Below are positions 48,283-58,583 of a stretch of 64,000 bases of DNA, in pieces. This stretch comes from Eudorina sp. 2006-703-Eu-15 (Eukaryota > Chlorophyta > Chlorophyceae > Chlamydomonadales > Volvocaceae). Every line of letters starts with the position of its first letter. Within the stretch, counting starts at the first letter, position 1. The stretch is from contig BDSI01000003.1 in the NCBI GenBank assembly GCA_003117195.1, positions 124,001 to 188,000 on the forward strand, written 5' to 3'. The notes under the pieces are model-generated. The model was not told the DNA's origin, ran no database searches, and saw only the letters and a program-made list of their open reading frames with translations. The position numbers and the translations under genes are program-made.

Positions 48283-50563
48283 ATGTGCACAACGCAAGCA
48301 AACGCTCGCTCGGACAGCGGGGATGACGATGATGTCTGGGCCGATAGCAGCGACGACGGGCATCATGGCGCCGACCAACGCGAGCTCGGCCGCGAGGCGG
48401 CTGCGCGGCACCAACACTTCTACAATGTAGGCCTAAAGTTGTAGAGATAAAATGTCGGGTGGCCTTCCAGCAAACCCGGCAGGCGTGCGCATCGTGACTA
48501 AACTGCTCACGTCGCGTGCCTTTACTTCCTTGGCAGGCAGGCTACAGGGACGGTCTGGAGGAGGGAAAGGAACAGACGCTGCAGGAGGGCTTCAATTTAG
48601 GTACGGCATCTGTTTTGCCGGTACGGCAACTCTGCCAAAGACTCCTCAAATGAGAACCGACGCCCGACCACACGCATCACCACCGCCAACCCACCTCCGC
48701 ATGGGCAGCCACATCTGGAAAGGCAGAGTCGCGTTCGCAGGATGGAATGCTTCTGAAATGGTGGAGCGCGGCCCCCAGGGCCGGGACGACAGCACCGCCA
48801 ACCCCCGATCAGCTCAGCGCAGCATGTTCCCGTTCACAAGGACCGCCCAGGCACCGCCACCCCAGGCACCACGCACGGGGCCCCGGGCCCGGGATGTTCG
48901 CGTCGCGCAGCTGCACCCACCTGCCTCCGACGACGACGCGCAGCTGCAGTCCTCCGCCGCCACCGCCACCGCGTCTCTCCCCCTATGACCGTTGCCATTC
49001 CTCTCCGGACTCGCAGGCTTCCGAGAGGGCGCAGCGGCCGGGTTCGAGTGGGGCCTGCTGCGGGGCGCCTGCAGCACCCTGGCGGCGCTGGACGGCCAGG
49101 CGGCGGGTACCCGGGGGCTGCGGGAGCAGGTGGGAGCGCGCAGGTTTGGGGTGACGTGCGTCGCCAGCCCCCCGCCCCAACCTTTGTTCCCGCCGGTCGG
49201 CACCAGTAGGCCGACGGCGGCTGTGCGGGCCTGGGCCTGGGGGTGGTAAGGTTGCCGCCGTGGTTGAGAGGAGGACCACAGGCAGCGCGCTGTACTGCGA
49301 CGGCCGTGTTTGCAGAGAGAGCCTACTGTCGTACAGTTGGCGGAGGCAGCCCATGGCATCAGCTGAATGGTTGGTTGGGTTGTGCACTTGGTTGGGTTGT
49401 GCCAGAGCATCATTCGGGTTGGTGTTGGTGGGCAGCAGCGGCGGAGAGCGGCATGCATGACGACATGGTCTGCCGCGGCGCGCCAGCGCGCCACTGAATC
49501 CTCTCCTAACTGAAGCTCGGCCCAACTGAACCCAACTGAATCTTAACCGACCTGAACTGACCTAACCCCCAACTGCAGATCCGGGAGCTCCACGCAGCCG
49601 TGGACGTGCCTTCAAGAGGGGCCATGCTGGCCATCTTCCGACAGGTCCTAGCCTCGCCGCCGCCCCAACAGCCGCCCCAACAGCCGCCCCAGCAGCACCA
49701 CCAGCAGCAGCCACCTGCTCCAGCATCTCAGACCTCCGCAGATCCGTCGCTCCCAATTGATGACCCACGGGTCGGAACGAGCGGCCGCGCGGAGGTTGAA
49801 GAAGTCGCCGACATGCTTGCGCAGCTCCCGACGATTACGCCGCCACCCGCGGGGGCGGCGCGGGACGGCGGCGCGGATGCAGGGCCATCAGCGGGCGGAG
49901 ACCCCCGGGGGATCTCGGCGGCAGGGGCGGGAGGAGCAGCAGGAGGGGCAGCAGGAGGGGCAGCCGCGGGGAGGTCGGTGGGAGAGCGCACAGCGGCGGC
50001 TAGCAGCGGCAGTGGGCAACCTGACTCGGAGAGAGGTGGGGTGTGGGTCAGCGCGGGTCAGCGCGGGTGCGAGCTTTTTGGACCGGGGAAAGGGTCTCTT
50101 GGCGGCGGGGGGAGCCAGAGGAGGGGAAGCTGGCATTTCCCAGCCCGCCGGGGCAACACAGCTTGTGGGTCCGCGGGGCCCATGCGCTGCTGCCACCTCT
50201 GGTGGGCACAGGCGGGCCAGGTGGCACAGCGACAGAACTCGCAATGACGGGCAGGGCTGCTGTCGGGACACTGCGAAGGAGTGGGCGCGCGCTTCCTGTC
50301 TGACTGCTCCCCCTGAGCACGGTGGATTTTCCAAGTGTGACTCACGCGTACGGCCTTGCCCTGTGTGGCGTTGCCTCGTGTGGCGTTGCCTTGTGTGGCG
50401 TTGCCTTGTGTGGCGTTGCCTCGCGTGGTGTTGCTCCCTGTGGCAGGTGGGGGCGCCGCCACCTTGCCGCCAGATGCAGCAGCGCTGCAGCTCCCCGACA
50501 TGGCGGCCGTCATGGCGGACGTCCGCGGCCGGCTGGGGGCCATGGGTTTCGAGGTAGGGACAG

Positions 50564-50594
<31 letters not shown>

Positions 50595-50727
50595 CGGCAG
50601 CTCCCCAGCGTCGGGGTTGGCGGAGGCGCAGCCGCAGCCGCCGCAGCCACAGCCGCCGCAGCCACAGCCGCCGCAGCCGCAGCCGCCGCAGCCGCAGCCG
50701 CCGCTTCCGCAGCCGTCGTCGCCCTAG
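48283..50727 (+). CDS. YAE1: Yae1-domain protein, 352 aa
   Basis: Yae1 acts with Lto1 as adaptor that delivers Fe-S clusters to the ribosome-recycling ATPase ABCE1/Rli1 in the cytosol. Exons 48283-48426, 48537-48600, 49017-49129, 49579-50035, 50447-50727; phases 0,1,0,1 fit (1,059 nt). The start is fixed by ATG leading into SGDDDDVWADSSDD, the acidic Trp-containing N-terminus typical of Yae1. The deca-GX3 Yae1 domain follows: FYN|AGYRDGLEEGKEQTLQEGFNLG|FREGAAAGFEWGLLRGACSTL, split exactly over exons 1-3. IRELHAAV continues the helix. The remaining 200 residues are Gln/Pro/Ala/Gly-rich low complexity, ending in (PQPPQ)n; most Yae1 proteins are about 140-220 aa. The final intron could alternatively be spliced at TTCGAG|gtaggg (50552), which would drop the PQ tail. 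Confidence 0.88.
50350..50446 (+). repeat. 15-bp repeats at the 3' end of YAE1 intron 4
   Basis: Five to six copies of TTGCC(T)TGTGTGGCG, the last changed to TGTGGCAG, which is the acceptor of exon 50447. Confidence 0.8.
50570..50722 (+). repeat. (CCG)n and CAGCCGC-type coding repeats in YAE1
   Basis: A (CCG)n run coding for polyproline, followed by CCGCAGCCACAG units coding for PQPPQ. Confidence 0.85.
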
Positions 50728-50917
50728 CGACAGCAACAGCCATCACCGGAAGCTGTTTAGCTTCCTGGCGTTGCTGTCCTGGCCGCCGTCAATGCGATGG
50801 GACTGGGCCGGCCAGGTTTGGCGACGGCTTGGACGAGGGGCCTAGGGGGGCCAGGGGTCAGAGTGCACCAGTGCAGTGAAGCCAAGGAGTCCAAGGAGGG
50901 TCCAGAGACCGGGGCGG

Positions 50918-51160
50918 GCTGACTGACGAGCTGACTGACTGACTGTCGAGCTGGCTGACTGACGAGCTGACTCACTGACGAGCTGACTAACTGACTGTCG
51001 AGCTGGCTGACTGACGAGCTGACTCACTGACGAGCTGACTAACTGACTGTCGAGCTGGCTGACTGACGAGCTGACTCACTGACGAGCTGACTGACTGACT
51101 GTCGAGCTGGCTGACTGACTGTCGAGCTGGCTGACTGACGAGCTGGCTGACGAGCTGGCG
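50918..51160 (+). repeat. higher-order tandem repeat of CTGACTGACGAG elements
   Basis: Short CTGACTGAC/GACGAGCTG/TGTCGAGCTGG elements are arranged in a larger unit of about 55 bp repeated about three times, downstream of YAE1. It ends at a poly-G rich stretch (51170-51220). Confidence 0.8.
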
Positions 51161-51219
51161 ACACGAAGGGGTTTGGGGGGATGGGGGCCGGGGCTGCTGG
51201 GGGGGGGTGGGGGGGCTCT

Positions 51220-51988
51220 GCGGAGCTTGGGTCCGGGCACGGCAGGCCATGGCACCAAAGGACAGGACGTCCGCGTCGTCGTTCGAGGGCCGCTACCCGA
51301 CAGTTATCAGTTATTACTGACGATTGACGAAGGCAGGGAGGACGCGAAAGGATGGCCCGGCACGGACGAGGTTAGGTTACGGTGGCTTTATTCTTCGCGC
51401 TCACATCCACGCGAGGGGTTGGTAGCGTAAGAGGGAGGGGCCCGACGGGCCTCGCGAGACGGTAGGTGGTCAGCGGTCACCTCGCGTGGTTGGCCCGGGG
51501 TGCGGGGGGATGTACGGGGGCGGGGGCGGGTGGTGATGGCTGCAGGTCCGGTGGGTAGCCCGCTGAAGAGAGTTCCTTGAGCGGTGCGGCATGCCGTAGA
51601 GGAGGTGCGGATCGGAGCTGGCGCCGCCCCAACATTAACACTGGCCGGGACTGGCGGGGAGGGTACTGACCCAGGAGAATAGTTGGCTGGTTTAGTTGGG
51701 GGGAATTGCAGTTCTTGGCCAGCGAGCAGGGGTTGGGCCACCACACGCCACCACCTGTCACAAACCAGGTACTGTAAGCACTGCGGGTGCTGTGTTGTCA
51801 CACCCATCGAAACGTGAATTTGTAACACCCACGTCCGCGGCAGGGTCGCGTCTTAACAATAGTTGTGCACAACACACTTATGTTTGCCGTTCAACCGGGT
51901 TGAACGAACAGAGGCATGCAGGCACATGGGCTTGGGGTTTGCCAACAGAAAAGAAGTGATAATAATGACTAAAAATTAAAACTTTGTT
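51220..51988. other. intergenic region before tRNA-Pro
   Basis: No gene supported. A minus-strand frame at 51388-51828 (Pro/Arg-rich) lacks a recognisable domain. AT-rich sequence at 51955-51985 supplies the tRNA terminator. Confidence 0.4.
51978..51988 (-). terminator. Pol III terminator of tRNA-Pro
   Basis: On the minus strand the tRNA is followed within about 10 bases by T runs (AGTTTTAATTTTTAG), the standard RNA polymerase III stop. Confidence 0.7.
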
Positions 51989-52060
51989 GGGGAGTTGCGG
52001 GAGTCGAACCCGCGACCTCTCGCACCCAAAGCGAGAATCATACCACTAGACCAAACTCCC
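51989..52060 (-). tRNA. trnP-UGG: tRNA-Pro (anticodon UGG)
   Basis: 72-nt cloverleaf on the minus strand. Acceptor stem GGGAGTT/AACTCCC with discriminator C; D-arm TCTAGTGGTATGA, which includes the A box; anticodon arm CTCGC-TTTGGGT-GCGAG with UGG; T-arm GCGGG-TTCGACT-CCCGC, which includes the B box. No intron and no encoded CCA. Reads proline codons, fitting a genome with heavy proline coding. Confidence 0.96.
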
Positions 52061-52142
52061 TGATGCCAAACGGGTAGACGTAAGATATATCTACGGCATG
52101 GCGTCAGTTGCCCGTCCTCTTTCTCGGTTCGGCTACAGGTGT

Positions 52143-52210
52143 AGCAAAATGGTCCCAGCTGTTGGCGAATGACTGGTCGACGGCCGGAGCACGGCTGGGA
52201 CCGTTTTGCC
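52143..52210. repeat. inverted repeat (CAAAATGGTCCCAGC / GCTGGGACCGTTTTG)
   Basis: 15-bp arms with one mismatch, about 35 bp apart, able to form a stem-loop. It lies about 80 bp upstream of the tRNA in its transcription direction. Function unknown. Confidence 0.65.
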
Positions 52211-52429
52211 ATGGCTGCAAGCGCTTGGGAGCGTTCGGCCAGGGCAGGGTCGCAGGGACCGTTCAGGTTCAGCTCTCCCTCGGGCGTGCTGCTTGCACTC
52301 GCGCAGCCGTGGTCATGCTGGTGCCATTCGTCAACAACCGTGATCAGAAAGGGTTCTGGATGAAGGTGCGATGTCCCTTCTAATGGCTACAGCCGTGTTG
52401 AGCACTCTCTTGGGCTGTGTATGGTTGGG

Positions 52430-52970
52430 ACTGCTCGGCTTATAGCTAGGGGTGGAAACTTACGGCGTAACACAACTTTCGGACCGTATTTACGTAAAGC
52501 GTTAAGCGTAAAGTGTAAAACACCGTTTCAAATAAGTACGGTTTGGCCCGATCCGAGACCGGTCCCGTGTTTTAACAGTTTTTCAAAATCTCGAAGCACT
52601 CTCTTGGTTGTTTTGCAAACGTTTACGGATTTCCCTTTAGTCGCTACGTCTGATCGCGCGGGAAGTGTGTTAGCATGGCCCTTAATGCCCGACCGGCCCT
52701 GACCGGCCGCCACCCAACACGCCCGCCATGTATACGAAGTCGTTCGAAGAGGCCCAAATACGAGGTTCGACTTCGATATCCGGTACTGCGAGGGTCCCGA
52801 GCGGCTTTCCAGTGTTTCTCCCCCAAAATCAGGGGGTATGCAAGCCTTGCGGCGCATGTCGACCACTGAAAAACGGCGCGCGAATGCACGGGGACCGTAA
52901 TTTAAGTTACACCGTAACACCGTAAAACAACGGTCGTTTTGGGCGCTTACCGTATTTCACGGGCACCGTA
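52430..52970. other. ACCGTAA/TTACGG-rich segment upstream of the eIF2A fragment
   Basis: Both ends are rich in TTACGG/CCGTAA words (52455-52515 and 52898-52972), in inverted orientation overall. A minus-strand frame of 130 codons (52528-52920) has no recognised domain. It may be a transposable element that separates the eIF2A fragment from its 5' half. No perfect terminal repeats found. Confidence 0.4.
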
Positions 52971-52980
52971 AAGCGGCCAG

Positions 52981-54559
52981 CGACGGCCCGCCGCTGCCGG
53001 GATGTACGGGGACCGGCCGCAGTCCCCTGAGAGGCTGGCGGCGGTGGCCAAAGGGGAGGCCACCACCACGGCGCCCTCCAAACCCTCCTACGTGCCGCCA
53101 CACCTCCGGTAGGGACCGGCGCGAGGTTGGCCCTCGGCTTGATGACCGCCAGGCTGGATCACATCCTGCATCCACGCGGTGTTGCAGCGCGGGGGAAGGT
53201 GTTCCCGGCAGGCCCGGGCCAGCAGTTAGCTGCGTGCATATATGGGCCTTATCCTTGGGTACCATCAACTGGCTTTGCGCTGATGGCTTATTCCTGGAGC
53301 CGTCGTACACTGTCCTCCTTTTCCTTTGCCTAATATACCTCTTTGGGTTTTGCTTTCCCTTCCTGCCCTCCCTGGGCTAAACGCAGGGCCACGGGGGCGA
53401 CTTCGGGGTCTCTCGGCGCCCAGTTCGGCCTGGCGCGGGACGAGGACGACCAGCCGGGCAAGATCAAGTCGGGGGGCGCTGTCCGCCTGCCCCTTGGTGC
53501 GGACCCTTACTCGCGGGGAGCGGAGGGAACCCTAGTTTGGGGGGGTCTGCGCGGCGTCTAGGGGTCTGTGCGAAGGCCGCGCGTGATCATCATGGGCTGG
53601 TCGGGGCCGGCGCCGTGAATGTTTGTGTGACAGTTTCACGGTGTTGCACAGCTCTTACCGTTGCGGCTAGCCGCCAAACGGTGTGAGAGAAAAGTGTGTG
53701 TTGGGCGAACGTTGAAGGGCGCTGGGTTGTTGTCCCCCAAGGTACGAGACTCGTCAGACACATGTCAGTCATTGACGGCCTGTTGTTCTCCTGGTATGGC
53801 GCGATCAGGCGCGGAGTTGGATGGAGCGGGCAGCGGCAAGTCGGCGAGCAAGAACGCCAAGCGGCGTGCCAAGAAGAAGGAAGGAGCTGCGGGCGGCAGA
53901 GAGGATCCCGATGGCGAGGAGGAGGGAGCCCAAGCGACAGCGGCGGAGCAGGCGGTGCAGCAGGCCTTGGCGTCCACTTCGCTGAAGGTAGAGTATCATT
54001 ATGGATGTCAACACCCCCAGCGCCTTGATACGTTGAAACGCATGGCTTTCTGATGGGTGTGGTATAGGTGGCACCGCGGTTGATGTCTTCGAGGAGCAAT
54101 CTGACCGTCAGTGGCGAACACAGCAGGTCCTGGCTGCCGCAACCAGAACCGAACCACCACCCCATCCAGCCGTTGGGTCGTGGTGCCCGACAACGATATC
54201 CCTAAATGTATCCCAGACGTCTGGGAAGGCAGACGCTGCTGAGGGCAGTTTTACATGATGCCCGCAACGCGTGTTCGGCTGAGCCGTCGTCAAACGCGGA
54301 TTGGGCCCCTCCTGGCGCCCTCTCTGGCTGTGCTTGCTCGGAACTGCACTGCGCACCGCACGGAAGGACGCGGATCCGGCAGCAGCGCCTGCTCCCATGG
54401 ATGCAGAGTCACGACAGAAGCGCATCCGGGCGCTGCAGGGTGTTCCTGTCGGGGTGCGTTTGTCGACATACAGGGGAGGTGGTGCCCACACCGGAGCAAA
54501 GGGAGAAGCTGGCGGGCGAGAAGGCAATTTTGGACGAGCTCGCAAGCCTCGAAGCTTAG
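52981..54559 (+). pseudogene. EIF2A: 3' fragment of eIF2A gene (C-terminal region only)
   Basis: eIF2A is a WD40 beta-propeller factor in non-canonical initiator-tRNA delivery. Only its C-terminal third is seen. Exons: ~52981-53108 (SKPSYVPPHLR, like YRPPHAR of eIF2A), 53387-53496, 53809-53987 (SGKSASKNAKRRAKKKEG, like LSKxALKNQxxxEAKKxxKQE), 54367-54439 (DAESRQKRIRALQ), 54474-54559 (EVVPTPEQREKLAGEKAILDELASLEA, the terminal coiled coil). Phases 2,1,0,1 fit. No propeller coding exists between YAE1 and 52970, and an in-frame TAA lies at 52969. The last 'intron' (54440-54473) would be only 34 bp, and the KKLRQIE segment expected after ALQ is missing. Best read as a truncated duplicate. A functional gene with a far-upstream 5' half is less likely, because YAE1 and the tRNA lie between. 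Confidence 0.62.
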
Positions 54560-57480
54560 AGCGTCGTCGGATGTCTTTGTGCTGAACGGACGGGCAGGGC
54601 GGACTCGTGACGGTTATCGTACGTATCATGTACGGTAAACATATGAAAATTGGTCTCGAACAATGTGGGGCACCCGTTTCCCCTCGCTAAGCTGTTCTCT
54701 TGTACGGTATCATGCCACATGCGACCTGGACAACAGTCATTGCCGATGCTGTAATGGACGTAAGCGAAGGCCTCTACAGCAGTGAGGAGCGCGGCAGCTC
54801 GTAGTACGGGCCCCGCTGTCAGGGCAGCAACACGCGGCCGCGCTGCCAACTGGTGCGCATGCTGCGCAAACGGCAGCGTTGTGAACTTGTGATGCTGAGC
54901 ACTGCATCACGCCCGAGCGGAAGTCAACGAGAAATGGTGCTGTACAGGTGGGCAACATCAACTGATCGCATTATAGCAGCCCGCGCGCACAGCCCGATGG
55001 CGGCGATGAATGAAGCACGTGACGGCGAACCCCGCGTGTCATCCATGACCAGCCGAGGCCTCCTCAACAAACGCTGCATACGGACAAGTCGGCTCCAGAT
55101 AGGGCTCACCGGACAGGCCCCAGCTACAAGCGCACCGAAACTCCACCCGGCCCCGCGTGACCCCCGTGGGACGACCCGTTCACGAGGGCGGTAAGCACGG
55201 AGGCCGCTGCTGGGGAATGCGCCGCAGTTGCGCCCGGTCCATCGTTTTACCACCAAGCTCAATACCCAGTCCCTTCACAGCTGTCCGTGGTCACGGATTC
55301 TATCGCGCCGCTAATAGGGACTAGGAAGGGGAGGTCGTACTGGGGCTCGCACACGAAGCACTTTCCTGTTTGCACAGATTATGTGCGGTATACTGGATGC
55401 ACCCAGGCCCACTATGTGTAGCGATATACGGTAACGTAATTGTAGCGTTAGTTGCTACTTCATGCACTAGGTGATGCCATTTTTTCGCGCTTAGCGAGTT
55501 CCCGCCTGGTACGCGCAGGTACTGTTCGGACCCGGCGTATGAAGTTGGCCTTGCCAGTTCGACCTACTGCTTTGTCTGAGTGGCCGTGGAGTCGTCCCCT
55601 GTCGCTCCGGTGGCAGGTGGTGCGCTCGTAGGGGCCTGGTTAGGTGGTCCCTGGTGGTCTCGGTCACCTGCTGTTGTCACTCTCTAAGTTTGCTTGAAGG
55701 CATGGCGCAGGTACCAGGCTTTTCTTTGACGTGGCTCCCCTTTACATGGAAGGCATGCCCCTGGGGGTTGGATGAACAGTTCGACTGCATCTGCGTACGA
55801 CAAGCGACCACATTCGTTCCGTGCATTCGTGCGCTGTTCGTGTTCGATCTGCCTTGCAACGTACGTTGCCTTTTCAAGCACGATAGGTGGGCTCAACAGC
55901 AGAAAAAATCACGGGCAATCACTGCTCAGTTGACAACGAATGGTCTTCGACTAGAGGATCGGATGAACGCCGTCGCGGGATTTGTAACAGACAGAATATA
56001 CAACTTGCGCGGTTGCGTCCACGCGCTCTAGCGCGATGCAATATCAAGCTAATAAGCTTTGCTTTATTTTTAATGTGTAATGCTATTTTTCGTCATAGCT
56101 CGTAGGCACCGTTGAACAACCAGGCAGGGTCGATGATTTATGACCGAAACGGTCCGATACCAAGGTCATTGCAATGGGTCCATTCAGGTGGTTATCAGGA
56201 CTGGCAGAGTACCTCTCGCGTACTTGTCGCCGACGTCGACTCGCCGGCGCGGAAGCCTGTTACGGCAGCCCCCTGAGGATTTGAAGCAAGGCGTCCTCTT
56301 ACAGATCATGTGGTCAAGTTCCACAAGTGAAAAGTCCACAAATGGAAAGTCCAATAGCTTCTGCTTGCTTGCTGGGATCCGGTATCTTATCCTTGCCGGA
56401 AAGGGCAACACCCTGACAGTTGCAGCGCCAACCGCAACGTCCAACGTGCGTCATACCGTACGCATGGGCACAACGCCCAAACATTGGCATCGATGAGGTA
56501 TTGGCTATAATTTCAAGCAACGCGCTTGGCGTCTTACATCCGTGTCAGACAGGTTTATGCATTAGTTAGGGCTACGATAGTTCAACGATCATTCTTAACC
56601 TTAACGTCTTCGTTCTTGTCCTTTCCAATAGGAAATGTTGCGAAGGGCGTCTCCCGGAATTTCGCGGTTGGGAGGAAGCCCACGCCCGGCTCCCGTCGTC
56701 GTGACGCTGCGACACCGGAGTCCCGTTTATTGCTCACTCCTGCCGTGATGCGTTACAGCAGAACAAACCAGGCGAGGCAATGGCCGGCACTCCGCTCCCG
56801 GCCATCCACAGCTCCAAGCCGGCACTCCGATCCCGGCGACCCCGCCAAAAAATCCGAAGCGATCCGAATCCCAGCCCCAAGCGTATTGGCCCCCCAACAC
56901 CAACCCGTTGTAAGTGTGCACTAGTGGCCGATAGAGATGACAGTACCCGTGTTGCACCGAACACCCGGGGCTCCGCCCCGGTTACTCCCACCGGAAAACC
57001 CTGCACCCGGGGTGAAGAACGAAAAAACCCGGGTGCCAGGGCACCGCAAATGCCTCGACCGGCCCGCGCAGGGTGGGTGGGTCGGGGACTAGAGGCCACT
57101 GTCCCGGCAGAGGGACAAGCCTCGTGGTAAGTCAGAACTACGGCAGTTAACATGACGGTGCGCAAGCGCGCCGCAATAGCCAGACCTTCCGACGGTGCCG
57201 TACCTAGCCGTACATAGACGCCTCATGCGCCCTGCTTCCACGCACCACTCGCAATAACTCTCCTATCTCTACGCTTCGCTTCGCTTCGCTAGAGAAGTCG
57301 AAGCATCAGCGCTGTCGCGGCCGGAACACCTTGCACCGAGTCCAGCTTCTCCGAAGCGTCTGTTGATCCTGGCGGCCTCGGCCTCACCGTATCAGCCTTC
57401 CAACGGCAACGACGTGCGTTATCAACGTTTTGCTCCGGCCACCCACCTTGCGGGCTAACTGCTGCAACACTGATTTCTAG
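54560..57480. other. region without a supported gene
   Basis: Mixed composition with AT-rich stretches (55380-55480, 56030-56110). Frames at 55654-56031 and 56140-56496 have no recognisable domain and no matching splice partners. The missing 5' exon(s) of the membrane protein ending at 58085 probably lie here. A short hairpin-like CGCTTCGCTTCGC...GAAGTCGAAGC occurs near 57270-57305. Confidence 0.4.
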
Positions 57481-58085
57481 GCGGGGCCATCGGCACAGAA
57501 CAAGAAGGAGCCGTTCTGGTGCGACAGCGCCTTCAGCCAGGAGCAGGACGCGCCAGTGGACCAGGTACAGTACGTTCCGATACTGTGCGATGCGGGCCCC
57601 TACGTATCAGCCCCAGCATGGCTAGCAATCACACGTGCTTCCCAGTGTTGCTCGGCTGCAGCCCCTTGAATGGTAGCGCATGGCCTGCCTCGCTGTAATC
57701 GGCTTCCGCCGTTGACTGAACGCAGCGGCAACTGTATTTCATCGTGGAGCGCTTCGCGATGTGGACGCTGGTGGGCGTGTTCCTCCTGCTTGTGGGAGGC
57801 AATAACATCTACCTCTTCGTGCCGGCCATGCTCGCAGCGCGGGAGCTCAGCAATTGGTTTTCATTCGTGGGCCGGAAGGCGCATGGTTCCTTTTGTGTGG
57901 CGTGGGCCAAAGCATGGAAGCACCCCAGGCAGGCCTTGCTGTCGCTGGAGCTCCTCCCGTTGAACTTCATGGCGGCGACTCTGCTGTATCTGCTGTATAA
58001 AAGTCTCGGGGGAAACTGTGGGCGCATTGCACAGCAGCGCAATTCCCAGCATTTGGCAACATGCTTCGGGCACCGGGAACGCTGA
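57481..58085 (+). CDS. small membrane protein, 3' exons only
   Basis: Two exons, 57481-57564 and 57726-58085 (TGA), join in phase 0 and give 147 residues: a polar start (SAQNKKEPFWCDSAFSQEQD), then RQLYFIVERF, a strong membrane helix (MWTLVGVFLLLVGGNNIYLFV), a basic loop (VGRKAHGSF...AWKHPRQALLSLE) and a second hydrophobic segment (LNFMAATLLYLLY). The acceptor TTTCTAG before 57481 shows there is at least one upstream exon, not located. TGTAA, the green-algal polyadenylation signal, occurs about 130 bp after the stop (near 58212). No family recognised; the ER or another endomembrane would fit (inference). Confidence 0.55.
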
Positions 58086-58207
58086 GGCACCGGGGACGCC
58101 GGGGACACCCAAGCATCGGCAGGGACCCCGTCCAAAGCGGCTGTGACATCTGAGATCTCTTTCTACACGTGATTTGAAGACGCCACCTGATCTTCATTAC
58201 CCACATC

Positions 58208-58218
58208 AAAATGTAACT
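58208..58218 (+). promoter_or_regulatory. TGTAA polyadenylation signal
   Basis: AATGTAAC about 130 bp downstream of the TGA at 58085. TGTAA is the usual polyadenylation signal of Chlamydomonas and Volvox nuclear genes. Confidence 0.5.
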
Positions 58219-58499
58219 GTCGTTTACCCGGCATCTCCCAATCCACACGGCTAGCGTGGTGGGGCGGCCAGCCAGGGTGCGCGCGCACGCCATCCCTCCT
58301 TCCCTTCCCCTCCATCAACATCAACATCAACATCCCGAGCATTCGATAACGCCGAACCCCGGCGCTGTTGGCTGTGCACGCCCCAACAAGTGTGGCGCTG
58401 GCCGTGTTACGACGACAGCCACCGCCGGCCACAACTACGAAACACGGCCACCTCCACAACCGCCACCGCCAAACACTCCATGGGGCCGTCCAGGGCTCG

Positions 58500-58583
58500 A
58501 CGCGCTTCCCTACCCCGCCGTGCGCCTCCCTACCCCGCCGTGCGCCTCCCTACCCCGCCGTGCGCCTCCCTACCCCGCCGTGC
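58500..58583 (+). repeat. 20-bp tandem repeat over the BTB gene stop codon
   Basis: Four copies of TGCGCCTCCCTACCCCGCCG. The stop codon of the minus-strand BTB gene (58570-58572) lies in the last copy, and each copy carries the same potential TAG. Confidence 0.85.

Noticed and set aside
48003..48326. 107-codon frame upstream of YAE1
   Set aside because: It overlaps the YAE1 first exon in another frame and shows no domain; it is more likely leader or promoter sequence.
51388..51828. 146-codon minus-strand Pro/Arg-rich frame
   Set aside because: No domain, biased composition and no splice context; left unannotated as a gene.
55654..56496. Two frames of 118-125 codons between eIF2A and the membrane protein
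   Set aside because: No homology, and their ends offer no phase-compatible splice to the exon at 57481 that I could justify.
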